A stretch of 64,000 nucleotides of DNA from Micromonospora sp. PLK6-60. GTDB taxonomy: Bacteria; Actinomycetota; Actinomycetes; Mycobacteriales; Micromonosporaceae. The DNA lies in the NCBI RefSeq assembly GCF_019890675.1, contig NZ_JAIOAA010000013.1, positions 94,174 to 158,173 on the forward strand, in the 5' to 3' direction. The position numbers and the translations under genes are program-made. The first letter of the stretch is position 1. Every line of letters starts with the position of its first letter. Shown here piece after piece: positions 40,909 through 48,933 of the stretch. The notes under the pieces were generated by a model. That model had not been told where the DNA came from, searched no databases, and saw only the letters and a list, made by a program, of their open reading frames with translations.

Positions 40909-41298
40909 TCACCACGGCCAGAGCGCCGCCCCCACCGTGCCGACCAGCGCGACGGCCCCGAACACCGAGGCCGGCCCGGAGGAGCCCCGCCAGCGCAGGG
41001 TCACCGCCGCGGCGGCGGTCAGCAGCAGCGCCACCGGGCCGGTCAGGGTCAGCCACGCGCCCCACGCCGCCGCGCCGGTGCCGCGGGTGCCGGCCGCTCC
41101 GTGGGTCAGCAGCCAGCCGCCGAACAGCACGCCCGCCCAGCTCACCGGGGTGAGCGCGGAGGTGGCGACGGCCAGCGCCTCCACCGTCTGGCCGGGCCCC
41201 AGCCGGGCGACCGGCTCCGGCCCGGCCGTACCGGTGATCGGCCGGCGGTCGGGCGCGGCCGGTCGCAGTCCCGGCCGGCGGGCGGTGGCGCTCGTCAT
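40909..41298 (-). CDS. Hypothetical small membrane protein
   Basis: The 129-aa product has a Pro/Arg-rich cytoplasmic N-terminus (~40 residues) and then three or four hydrophobic segments (ALAVATSALTPVSWAGVLFG, AWGAWLTLTGPVALLLTAAA and ASVFGAVALVGTVGAALW). No motif was recognised. It lies divergently next to eccB, from which it is separated by 186 bp with no clear operator. Confidence 0.55.
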   Translation of the reverse strand: MTSATARRPGLRPAAPDRRPITGTAGPEPVARLGPGQTVEALAVATSALTPVSWAGVLFGGWLLTHGAAGTRGTGAAAWGAWLTLTGPVALLLTAAAAVTLRWRGSSGPASVFGAVALVGTVGAALWPW

Positions 41299-41484
41299 CC
41301 GGCGAACCTAGACCGGGACCGGCCGGCGGCGGATCCCCCGTCGGGCCGGGGTCGGGCACCGGTGGTGCCGGCCGGCGCGGCACCACCGGTCCACGGCCGT
41401 CGATCTCCCGGCCGCCACGCAGGGTCCCCGGGAGATCGACGGAACGCTTATCCTGGGCGGCGATCGTACGCCGGAAGGGGCCGC

Positions 41485-42876
41485 ATGCCGTCGCGGCAGG
41501 ACCAACTGCACTCGTACCAGTTCACCGTCCAGCGGGCGGTCGCCGCCCTGGTGATGCGGGAGACGGATCCGGCCCGCTCGCCGTTCCGCCGGCTCGCCGG
41601 CGCCGGGCTGGCCAGCGTGCTGGTCGCCGCGATCGGCCTCGGCGGCTCCGCCCTGTACGGCCTGTTCGCCGGCGGTGGCACCAAGTGGCGGGACACCGCG
41701 GCGGTGATCGTGGAGAAGGAATCCGGCGCCCGCTTCGTCTACCGTCAGGACAAGCTGCACCCGGTGCTCAACTACGCCTCGGCGTTGCTGATCACCGGCG
41801 CCGAGCAGCCGCGGACCGTGCTGGTGTCCCGCCGCTCGATCGAGGGGGTGCCGCGCGGCCTGCCGCTGGGCATCGCCGACGCCCCCGACTCGCTGCCCGC
41901 GCCCGGCCGCCTCGCCACCGACGGGTGGACGGTCTGCTCGGTGGCCGGCGGCGCCGAGGGGGAGCGTCCCGCCCCCCGCTCGGCGCTGCTGATCGGGCTG
42001 GCCGCCCGGGGCGGTCGCCCGCTGCGCGACGACGGGCTGCTGGTCCGGCATCCCGACGGCACCCTGTACCTGCTCTGGCACCAGCGGCGGCACCTGGTCC
42101 GCGACGCCGACCGGGTGCTCGCGGCGCTGGCCGCCACCCGGGAGCGGGCGGTCCCGGTGGCGCCCGCCCTGCTCAACACCCTCGCCGTGGGCGGCGACCT
42201 GGCCGCGCCTCCGGTGCCCGGGCTGGGGGAGCGGTCCCGGCGGGTGCCCGGCGCCACCGTCGGGGACGTCTACCTGGTCCGCAACACCGGCGGCGGCCGG
42301 CAGTACGCGGTCGCCGAGCGGGACGGCCTCGCCGGCATCACCGAGTTCCAGGCCAGCCTGCTGCTGGCCCGCACCCGCCAGGGCACCCCGGAGCAGCTCA
42401 CTCTCGGCCGCTTCGCCGAGTTGCCCAAGCGGCCCGACCGGGTGCCCCGGGGGCCGACCGCCCCGCCCCCGTCGCCGCCCCGGCTGGCGACCGTCGACGG
42501 GGACGGCGTCTGTGCCCGTACCGGGGACGACGGGGGCGCGCGGGAGGTGCGGCTGGGCGCCGCCGTGCCGGACCTGGCCGGCGCCGCCCCGACCGGGGCC
42601 ACGGCCGGCGACGTCCCGCTGGCCGATCACGTCCTGGTGGAGCCGGGCCGGGGAGCGGTGGTGGAGAGCGTGGCCGCGCCCGGAGCGGCCGGCGGCACGG
42701 TCTGCGTGGTGACCGATCTGGGCCGCCGGTACGTGCTGGCCGACCGCGGCGTGCTGCCGATGCTCGGCTACCGCGACGTGCGGCCGGTACGCCTGCCCGC
42801 CGGCCTGGTCAGCCTGGTGCCCGCCGGCAGCCCGCTGGACCCGGCGGCGGCCCGGGCGGTGGCCGCCCCCGGCTGA
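41485..42876 (+). CDS. eccB: Type VII secretion protein EccB
   Basis: This 463-aa core subunit of the ESX-type membrane complex starts at ATG 41485 after GGAAGGGG. The N-terminus has the diagnostic MPSRQDQLHSYQFTVQRAV, then a single membrane helix at ~43-65 and a large extracytoplasmic domain with Cys pairs (DGWTVCSV and DGDGVCAR). EccB recruits ATPase partners EccC/EccD/EccE and MycP, but none of those genes is visible within 15 kb on either side, so this is an orphan copy or its cluster is split. Confidence 0.9.
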   Translation: MPSRQDQLHSYQFTVQRAVAALVMRETDPARSPFRRLAGAGLASVLVAAIGLGGSALYGLFAGGGTKWRDTAAVIVEKESGARFVYRQDKLHPVLNYASALLITGAEQPRTVLVSRRSIEGVPRGLPLGIADAPDSLPAPGRLATDGWTVCSVAGGAEGERPAPRSALLIGLAARGGRPLRDDGLLVRHPDGTLYLLWHQRRHLVRDADRVLAALAATRERAVPVAPALLNTLAVGGDLAAPPVPGLGERSRRVPGATVGDVYLVRNTGGGRQYAVAERDGLAGITEFQASLLLARTRQGTPEQLTLGRFAELPKRPDRVPRGPTAPPPSPPRLATVDGDGVCARTGDDGGAREVRLGAAVPDLAGAAPTGATAGDVPLADHVLVEPGRGAVVESVAAPGAAGGTVCVVTDLGRRYVLADRGVLPMLGYRDVRPVRLPAGLVSLVPAGSPLDPAAARAVAAPG

Positions 42877-42898
42877 CCCGGCGCGGTGTCGCGGTCCG

Positions 42899-43043
42899 GC
42901 TCGCCGGTCTCCCGGTGGTGGCGCGGCCGGCCCGCTCGCGTTGGGCTCGCCGGTCTCCCGGTGGTGGCGCGGCGGCGGCCCGCGCGCGTCGGGCTCGCCG
43001 GTCTCCCGGTGGTGGCGCGACGGCGGCCCGCGCGCGTCGGGCC
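42899..43043. repeat. Three tandem copies of a 45-48-bp repeat downstream of eccB
   Basis: The unit beginning GGCTCGCCGGTCTCCCGGTG recurs at 42899, 42944 and 42992, with spacers of 45 and 48 bp and almost identical cores; the last copy is followed by a partial one. It lies between the 3' end of eccB and the 3' end of the methyltransferase gene. It could be polymerase slippage DNA or a multiplied terminator; the units do not look like CRISPR repeats. Confidence 0.8.
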
Positions 43044-43063
43044 GGGACGCGGCGCCGGGCCGG

Positions 43064-43672
43064 TCACTCCGGCGTGCGGCGCAGCACGGTGACCGCGAAG
43101 CTGGCCTCGTCGTGCCAGGGCCGCAGATCCCAGGTGGCGAAGCGGTGTTCCGTCCGCAGCCCGCCGGTGGCCGCGACGTCGGCGTCGAAGTGGTCCAGCC
43201 GGTAGCCCCGGTCGGTGCCGAAGCCCACCACCAGCAGCCCGTCCGGGCGCAGGTGGGCGGCGATGCGGGCGAGCACCCGCTGCTCCGTGCCGGGGGCGAC
43301 GAAGGCCATCACGTTGCCCGCGCAGACCGCCGCGTCGAACGGTTCGGCCTCCCCGGCGGCGGGCAGGTCCAGCTCGGCCAGGTCGCCGACCAGCCAGGTC
43401 GGGCCGGGATGGTCGGCGCGGGCCGCCTCGACCAGCTTCGGGTCGGCGTCCACCCCGACGACGGTGTGCCCGCGTGCGGCGAGCGCGGCGCCGACCCGAC
43501 CGGTGCCCGCGCCGGCGTCGAGGATCCGGGAGCGCGGCGGCACCATGGCGTCGATCAGGCGGGCCTCGCCGGCCAGGTCCACGCCCTCGGCGGCGAGCCG
43601 GCGGAACCGGTCGATGTACCACTGGGAGTGCTCGGGGTCGGTCTCGGTCATCCAGCGGGTGGGGTTGGCCAT
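43064..43672 (-). CDS. Class I SAM-dependent methyltransferase
   Basis: This 202-aa enzyme starts at ATG 43672. SAM-binding motif I is ILDAGAGTGRVGAAL (~residue 50), motif II is VVGVDADPKLVEAAR (~70) and post-I is GDLAELDLPAAGEAEPFDAAV. A TrmB/Ubi-like hydrophobic segment follows. The substrate is unknown. The first perfect palindrome starts 15 bp upstream of this gene. Confidence 0.87.
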   Translation of the reverse strand: MANPTRWMTETDPEHSQWYIDRFRRLAAEGVDLAGEARLIDAMVPPRSRILDAGAGTGRVGAALAARGHTVVGVDADPKLVEAARADHPGPTWLVGDLAELDLPAAGEAEPFDAAVCAGNVMAFVAPGTEQRVLARIAAHLRPDGLLVVGFGTDRGYRLDHFDADVAATGGLRTEHRFATWDLRPWHDEASFAVTVLRRTPE

Positions 43673-43687
43673 GAGTGCACGGTAGCG

Positions 43688-43747
43688 GGTGTAAGGAGGG
43701 GCCCCTTGTTAACAGACGTCTGTTAACAAGGGGCCCCTCCTTACACC
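43688..43747. repeat. Perfect 60-bp palindrome (SD-like arms) next to the sugar ABC operon
   Basis: The 60 bp are an exact palindrome centred on GACGTC, with arms TAAGGAGGGGCCCCTTGTTAAC and complement (written here in part). It ends at the base before the stop codon of the permease gene, so it acts as a terminator for that operon, and it lies 15 bp upstream of the methyltransferase start. A second copy with coordinated changes lies at 50302-50369. Confidence 0.85.
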
Positions 43748-44614
43748 TCAGCCCTTCTCGGCGCCGCTGGTGAGGCCCTCGGTGAGCAGCCGCTCGCTGG
43801 CGAAGAAGAGGATCACGATGGGCAGCGTCAGGATCACCGACCCGGCCATCAGCACCGTCTTGGGCACCTCGACGCCGTCGGAGAGCAGCGACAGGCCGAG
43901 CGACACCGTCCACCGGTTCGGCTTGTCGACCAGGAACAGCAGGGCGAAGAAGAACTCGTTCCAGGCGATCATGAAGTCGTAGAGGGCGACCGCCATGATC
44001 GACGGGGCGGCGAGCGGGAGGCTGACCCGGCGGATGATGCCGAGCCGGCCGGCCCCGTCGATGGCCGCCGACTCCTCCAGGCTGATCGGGATCGTCTCGA
44101 AGTAGTTCTTCAGCATGTAGACCGAGACCGGCAGGGTCTGCGAGATGTAGACCAGCACCAGCCCGATCAGCGAGCCGCGCAGCCCGGCCCGGGTGAAGAC
44201 CACGAACAGCGGGATCGCGATGACGATCGACGGGAACAGGTAGACCGCCAGGAACAGGAAGTTGACCTGCCGGCGGCCGAAGAACCGCAGCCGGGACACC
44301 GCGTACGCGCCGGGGATCGACACCAGCAGGGTGAGCAGGGTCGCGGAGACCGCGACGATCCCGCTGTTGCGCAGGAAGGTGAGGAAGCCCTGGCCGCCGT
44401 CGTCGACGGCCTTCAACACCTCGGTGTACGTGGCGACGGTCAGCTCGCCCAGCGGCACCAGCAGCGCGCCGGGGTCGAGCAGCAGCCGCTCGATGGGGCG
44501 TACCGACAGCACCAGCATGTAGTAGAACGGCAGCGCGGTGACCAGCAGGAAGGCGGCGATGACCAGCCGCCGCAGCCAGCGCAGGGTCACCGTCTCGATC
44601 CGGTCGCGGTCCAT
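43748..44614 (-). CDS. Carbohydrate ABC transporter permease (MalG type)
   Basis: This 288-aa inner-membrane permease has six helices, with the EAA loop EESAAIDGAGRLGIIRRVSL at ~residues 170-190. ATG 44614 is chosen because AAGGAGACG precedes it; GTG 44617 overlaps the stop of the upstream permease gene. It pairs with the MalF-type permease to import a sugar captured by the upstream solute-binding protein. No ATP-binding subunit is encoded in the cluster, so a shared MsiK-type ATPase is assumed. A long palindrome follows the stop. Confidence 0.92.
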   Translation of the reverse strand: MDRDRIETVTLRWLRRLVIAAFLLVTALPFYYMLVLSVRPIERLLLDPGALLVPLGELTVATYTEVLKAVDDGGQGFLTFLRNSGIVAVSATLLTLLVSIPGAYAVSRLRFFGRRQVNFLFLAVYLFPSIVIAIPLFVVFTRAGLRGSLIGLVLVYISQTLPVSVYMLKNYFETIPISLEESAAIDGAGRLGIIRRVSLPLAAPSIMAVALYDFMIAWNEFFFALLFLVDKPNRWTVSLGLSLLSDGVEVPKTVLMAGSVILTLPIVILFFASERLLTEGLTSGAEKG

Positions 44615-45570
44615 CACGTCTCCTTCCGTCCGGTGAAGAACCGCAGGTAGATCGCGACGAAGACGATCAGCACCACGGCCAGCACGACCGCCTGCGCCGC
44701 CGCCGCGCCGATGTCGGTACGCGCGGTGAGGAACTGGTAGACCCGGACGCTGACCACCTCGGTGCCGGCCGCACCGCCGGTGAGCAGGTAGACGTCGTCG
44801 AACTTGTTGAAGGTCATGATGAACCGCAGCAGCGCCAGCAGCGCGATCACCGGCAGCAGTTGCGGGAACAGGATGTGCCGGAACCGCTGGGTCGGGGTGG
44901 CCCCGTCCACCCGGGCCGCCTCCTCCAGGTCACCCGGCACCGCCTGGAGCCGGGCCAGCAGGAACAGGAAGGCGAACGGGAAGTACCGCCACGCCTCGAA
45001 GCCGATCACCGTCCAGAGCGCGGTGGACTCCTGGGACAGGAACGGGATCGGGGTGTCCCAGCCGAGGAACCGCTGCCCCCAGTTGTTCACCAGGCCCAGT
45101 TGCGGGTCGAGCAGCACCTGCCAGACGAACGCGACGGCCACCACCGGCGCCACGTAGGGCAGCAGCATCGACGCCCGGACCAGGGTGCGCCCCTTGAACG
45201 GCCGGCGCACCACCAGTGCCGCCACCAGGCCGATCACGATCGAGCCGAAGGTGGCCCCGACGGCGTAGACGAGGGTGGTCCAGAGGGTGTCGGCGAAGCC
45301 GGGCGTGTTGAGCACCCGGGTGAAGTTGTCCAGGGTGAACTCCCCGAACAGCCCGGTCTTGCGCAGTGTGGCCAGGCGTACCCGCTGGAAGGCCAGGACC
45401 AGGGTCCAGACGATCGGGATGCCGATCACCGCGAGCACGACGAGCAGGGTCGGCGCGACCAGGGCGAGCCCGGCGCGGGACTCGCGGCGGCGCAGGGTGA
45501 GCGGCCGGCGACCGTGCGGCGGTCGTTCCCGGGTGGGGGAGCGACCGGCCTCCGGCGCGGTGGTCGTCAA
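44614..45570 (-). CDS. Carbohydrate ABC transporter permease (MalF type)
   Basis: The 318-aa permease has a TTG start at 45570 that overlaps the solute-binding-protein stop as TTGA. There is a disordered N-terminus (~30 residues), a first helix at ~35-58 and five more, with the EAA loop LEEAARVDGATPTQRFRHIL near residue 210. It works with the downstream MalG-type permease. The overlap implies tight coupling of translation across the operon. Confidence 0.92.
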   Translation of the reverse strand: MTTTAPEAGRSPTRERPPHGRRPLTLRRRESRAGLALVAPTLLVVLAVIGIPIVWTLVLAFQRVRLATLRKTGLFGEFTLDNFTRVLNTPGFADTLWTTLVYAVGATFGSIVIGLVAALVVRRPFKGRTLVRASMLLPYVAPVVAVAFVWQVLLDPQLGLVNNWGQRFLGWDTPIPFLSQESTALWTVIGFEAWRYFPFAFLFLLARLQAVPGDLEEAARVDGATPTQRFRHILFPQLLPVIALLALLRFIMTFNKFDDVYLLTGGAAGTEVVSVRVYQFLTARTDIGAAAAQAVVLAVVLIVFVAIYLRFFTGRKET

Positions 45571-46961
45571 TTGACACCGGCCTTGATCGCCTCGACGTCC
45601 TTCTTGGCCCGGCCGGCGGCCGCGGCGGCGTCGGACTTGCCGCCCACCACGTCGGCGAGGGCCTTGGGTACGGGCAGCTCACCGAGGATCGCGCCGACCA
45701 GCTTGCCCTGCCCCTGCGGCAGGCCCCAGCGGGTGAAGGTGTCCGGGCTGCGGCCCAGCGTGTCCAGCACCTGGTCGCCGTAGACCTCGGACAGCGGCTT
45801 CTTGGTGTCCACCCCGGCCTGGCTGGTGCGCCAGGCGGTGCGGAACTTCTCCTTGTCCTCGGCGGTGCCGTTGCGGACCGGGAAACGGCCCTCGGGGGAC
45901 ATCCCGAACCAGCGCGGGTAGCCGTCGGAGAGCATGTACTCCACGAAGGACTTGGCCGGGTCGCTGGCCGCGCCGTCGAGCACCGCCCACGAGCTGATCT
46001 CGCCGTACTGGGCCGGCTCGGTGCCGTTGGGCCCCTTGATCGCGGTGACGAAGCCGCTGTTCTTGGCCAGGAAGGTCGGGTCGGCCGCGCACTGCGGGCA
46101 GGTGGGCTTGGCGTCGTTACGCAGCCCGGCCAGCTCGTCGAGGATGAACGGCGACCAGACCACCATGGCCGCCTTGCCGGCGAAGTAGGTGGCCCGGGTG
46201 GTGTCCACGTCCTGCGCGCCCTTGACCGAGTGGTTGCGCATCAGGTCGCCGTAGAACCGGAACGCCTCGACGCACTCGGGCGAATCCAGCTTCACGTCGC
46301 CGGAATCGTCGGTCAGTTGACAGTTGTTCGCCAGTGCCAGGTGCTCGAAGGTCTGCTGGGTGAACACGTCGCCCGGGGCGGTGGCCGCGGTGATGCCGGC
46401 GACGCCGCCGGTGTTCAGCTTGGTCGCGGCGTCGGTGATCTTTTCGTACGTGTCGGGGGCCGGCAGGCCGGCCTTGTCGAACAGGTCCTTGCGGTAGACG
46501 AGCAGCTGACCCCACCCGTCACTGGGGACGGAGAGCTGCTTGCCGCCGTCGGAGGTGAGCTCCAGGGCGCGCGGGGAGAAGGTGTCCTTGCCCAGCTTGT
46601 CGACGATCTGACCGTTGGCGTCCGGGTGCAGCAGCTCGTTGCCGGCCAGCGTGCGGATGCCGGCCAGCGACACCGAGCCCACCACGTCGGGCAGCTCGCC
46701 GGCCGCGGCGCTGGAGGCGATCAGCGACGGGAACTGGTCCTCGTTGACCGGGACCAGGTTGACCTTCACCCCGGTTTTCGCCGTGTAGTCCGCGATGATC
46801 GCCTTGGTGGCGTTGACCCGGTCGGCCACGTCCTCCAGGCTCCACACGGTTATCTGGGAGTTGTCGCTTTTCGGCTGGTCGTCGCCGCAGGCGAGCAGAC
46901 CTGCACCGGCCAGTGCCATGATCAGGGTGGAGGCGACGATCCGCGTCGGAGGGGATGACAT
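45567..46961 (-). CDS. Extracellular solute-binding lipoprotein of a sugar ABC importer
   Basis: This 464-aa lipoprotein starts at ATG 46961 after GAGAGGAG. The signal ends with lipobox LLAC (Cys at ~residue 25) and the mature protein begins GDDQPKSDNSQITVWSLEDV. It has the two-lobe family 1 fold with SDGWGQLLVYRKDLFDKAGL and a late SFVEYMLSDGYPRWFG. It captures the substrate outside the membrane. The promoter is divergent from the dehydrogenase gene, with an inverted repeat in the gap. Confidence 0.92.
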   Translation of the reverse strand: MSSPPTRIVASTLIMALAGAGLLACGDDQPKSDNSQITVWSLEDVADRVNATKAIIADYTAKTGVKVNLVPVNEDQFPSLIASSAAAGELPDVVGSVSLAGIRTLAGNELLHPDANGQIVDKLGKDTFSPRALELTSDGGKQLSVPSDGWGQLLVYRKDLFDKAGLPAPDTYEKITDAATKLNTGGVAGITAATAPGDVFTQQTFEHLALANNCQLTDDSGDVKLDSPECVEAFRFYGDLMRNHSVKGAQDVDTTRATYFAGKAAMVVWSPFILDELAGLRNDAKPTCPQCAADPTFLAKNSGFVTAIKGPNGTEPAQYGEISSWAVLDGAASDPAKSFVEYMLSDGYPRWFGMSPEGRFPVRNGTAEDKEKFRTAWRTSQAGVDTKKPLSEVYGDQVLDTLGRSPDTFTRWGLPQGQGKLVGAILGELPVPKALADVVGGKSDAAAAAGRAKKDVEAIKAGVN

Positions 46962-47000
46962 CGGTGGCACTCCTCTCGAAGGGTACATGAGGGATTCAAC

Positions 47001-47025
47001 GTCTTGTACTGATCAATTACAAGAC
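47001..47025. promoter_or_regulatory. Inverted repeat in the divergent promoter of the sugar cluster
   Basis: GTCTTGTA (47001-47008) and TACAAGAC (47018-47025) are a perfect 8-bp inverted repeat around CTGATCAAT, inside an A+T-rich 116-bp gap. It lies between two divergent operons and is well placed as the operator of an unlinked GntR- or LacI-type regulator. Confidence 0.6.
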
Positions 47026-47077
47026 ATATAACTATTTTTGTCATTTGCTTTACCCCGGCGCTTCCGGGATGTGACTC

Positions 47078-48118
47078 ATGGTCAATTGGGTTGTCTCTCT
47101 CGCCGGGCCCCGACAGATCAGTCTGGAGCCCTGCCCGTCGGATCCGCTCGGCCCCGGCCAGGTACGGGTACGCACCCGCTACTCCGGCATCTCGGCCGGC
47201 ACCGAACTCACCCTCTACCGGGGCAGCAACCCCCGGCTCAGCAAGGACTGGGACGACGTCACCCGGATGTTCGTCCCCCGCCAGACCCCCGTGCCGTACC
47301 CGCTGGTGGGCTTCGGTTACGAGGAGGTCGGCGAGGTCGCCGAGGTGGCCTCGGACGTCTCCGACCGCCATCCCGGCCAGCTCGTCTGGGGCATCTGGGG
47401 ACACCGGGCCGAGGCCGTCCTGCCCGCCGGCGCGGTCACCCCGCTGCCACCCGGGCTGGACCCGCTCGCCGCCGTCTTCGCCCGCCCCGGCGCCATCGCG
47501 CTCACCGCCGTGCTCGCCGGCGACCTGCACCTCGGCGACTGGGTCGGCGTGTTCGGGCAGGGCGTGATCGGGCTGCTCGCCAGCCGGCTCGCCGTGCTCT
47601 CCGGCGCGCGGGTGGTCGCCGTCGATCGGATCCCCGCCCGGCTCGCCATGGCCGCCCGCTACGGCGCCCGGCTCACCGTCGACGCGGGCGTCGAGTCCGC
47701 CGCCACCATCCTGCACAAGGCCACCGACGGCCGCGGCGCCGACGTCTGCCTGGAGCTGTCCGGGGCGTACCCGGCGCTGCACGAGGCGATCCGCGCCACC
47801 ACCCACGCCGGCCGCGTCGTGGCCGCCGGCTTCTACCAGGGCCAGGCCGACGGACTCGGCCTCGGCGAGGAGTTCCACCACAACCGCATCCAACTGGTGG
47901 CCGCCCAGGTCTCCGGGCCCACGCCGGCACCGAGCATGGCCGGCCGGTGGACCGGCGGCCGCGTCGCGCAGACCTTCATGGACCTGGTGGCCGAGGGCGC
48001 CGTCGACCCGCTGCCGCTGGTCAGCCACGTGGTCGAGGCGAACGCGGTGGCCGACGCGCTGGCCCTGCTCGACCACGGCGAAAGCGCCGCCCTCCAAGTC
48101 GTGCTGAGGTTCCCATGA
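47078..48118 (+). CDS. Zinc-type medium-chain dehydrogenase
   Basis: This 346-aa MDR-superfamily enzyme starts at ATG 47078. It has the GroES-like fold with PLVGFGYEEVGEV (~residue 75) and a nucleotide-binding domain with VGVFGQGVIGLLASRLA (~155; GxGxxG-like) and VVAVDRIPARLAMA. The usual structural-zinc Cys cluster is not visible. It probably oxidises a polyol or sugar imported by the divergent ABC system and is the first gene of a three-gene operon with an isomerase and a GH63-like hydrolase. Confidence 0.85.
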   Translation: MVNWVVSLAGPRQISLEPCPSDPLGPGQVRVRTRYSGISAGTELTLYRGSNPRLSKDWDDVTRMFVPRQTPVPYPLVGFGYEEVGEVAEVASDVSDRHPGQLVWGIWGHRAEAVLPAGAVTPLPPGLDPLAAVFARPGAIALTAVLAGDLHLGDWVGVFGQGVIGLLASRLAVLSGARVVAVDRIPARLAMAARYGARLTVDAGVESAATILHKATDGRGADVCLELSGAYPALHEAIRATTHAGRVVAAGFYQGQADGLGLGEEFHHNRIQLVAAQVSGPTPAPSMAGRWTGGRVAQTFMDLVAEGAVDPLPLVSHVVEANAVADALALLDHGESAALQVVLRFP

Positions 48119-48933
48119 CCATTCCACTCGCCTGCCAGGAACAACTGCTGCCCGGCACCGACCTGATCCAGAAGTACGCCCTCGCCACCTCCCTCGGCTA
48201 CGACGGCCTGGAACTGCGCGGTCGCGCCGACCTCGCGCTCGCCCGCCGGCTGCCCGAACTACGCCGCGCCCGGGCCGCCGGGGTGGCCATGCCGACGGTC
48301 TGCGTCGAGATGGACCACTTCATCGGCGACTTCGACCCGGCCCGCTCCCGGGACGCGGTCCGCAACCTGCGCTCCCAACTGTCGGTGATCGCCGAGCTGG
48401 GCGGCGTCGGCGCGATGACCCCGGCGTCCTGGGGGATGTTCTCCCGCCGGCTGCCGCCGTTCGAGCCGCCCCGCTCGGCCGCCGGGGACCGGCAGGTGCT
48501 CGTCGACGCCTTGGGCGAGCTGGGCGAACACGCCCGCGCCGAGGGGGTCACCCTCTTTCTCGAACCGCTCAACCGGTACGAGGACCACATGGTGAACCGG
48601 CTGGAGGACGCGGTGGCGCTGTGCGCCGCGGTCGGGCTGCCCTCGGTGCGGGTGGTCGCCGACACCTTCCACATGAACATCGAGGAGGACGACGTGCACC
48701 GGGCGCTGCGCGCCGCCGCGCCGTACCTGGGGCACGTGCAGGTCAGCGACTCCAACCGCTACCAGCCCGGCGCCGGGCACCTCGACTGGCCGGCGCTGGT
48801 GCGTACCCTGCTGGAGCTGGACTACCGCGGCTGGCTGGCGCTGGAGTGCCGGCTGCGCGGCGACCCGGTCCGCGCCCTGCACCAGGCCGCCACCGTGCTC
48901 CGGCACGCCCAGCCCCGAGCGGCGGCGGCGTGA
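48115..48933 (+). CDS. Sugar phosphate isomerase/epimerase (TIM barrel)
   Basis: This 272-aa protein starts at ATG 48115, overlapping the dehydrogenase stop as ATGA. It has the AP-endonuclease-2/xylose-isomerase-like barrel with metal-ligand candidates E in LFLEPLNRYEDH (~residue 149), D and H in VVADTFHMNIEE (~182-185), H in LGHVQVSDS (~210) and E in LALECRLRG near the end. It likely converts the keto product of the dehydrogenase. Confidence 0.88.
   Translation: MTIPLACQEQLLPGTDLIQKYALATSLGYDGLELRGRADLALARRLPELRRARAAGVAMPTVCVEMDHFIGDFDPARSRDAVRNLRSQLSVIAELGGVGAMTPASWGMFSRRLPPFEPPRSAAGDRQVLVDALGELGEHARAEGVTLFLEPLNRYEDHMVNRLEDAVALCAAVGLPSVRVVADTFHMNIEEDDVHRALRAAAPYLGHVQVSDSNRYQPGAGHLDWPALVRTLLELDYRGWLALECRLRGDPVRALHQAATVLRHAQPRAAAA

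Noticed and set aside
42899..43043. Possible CRISPR array
   Set aside because: There are only three units, the spacers are not distinct sequences between short constant repeats, and there are no cas genes.
43064..43913. Extended minus-strand frame through the palindrome upstream of the methyltransferase
   Set aside because: The palindrome and the permease stop interrupt any sensible gene. The methyltransferase begins at ATG 43672.
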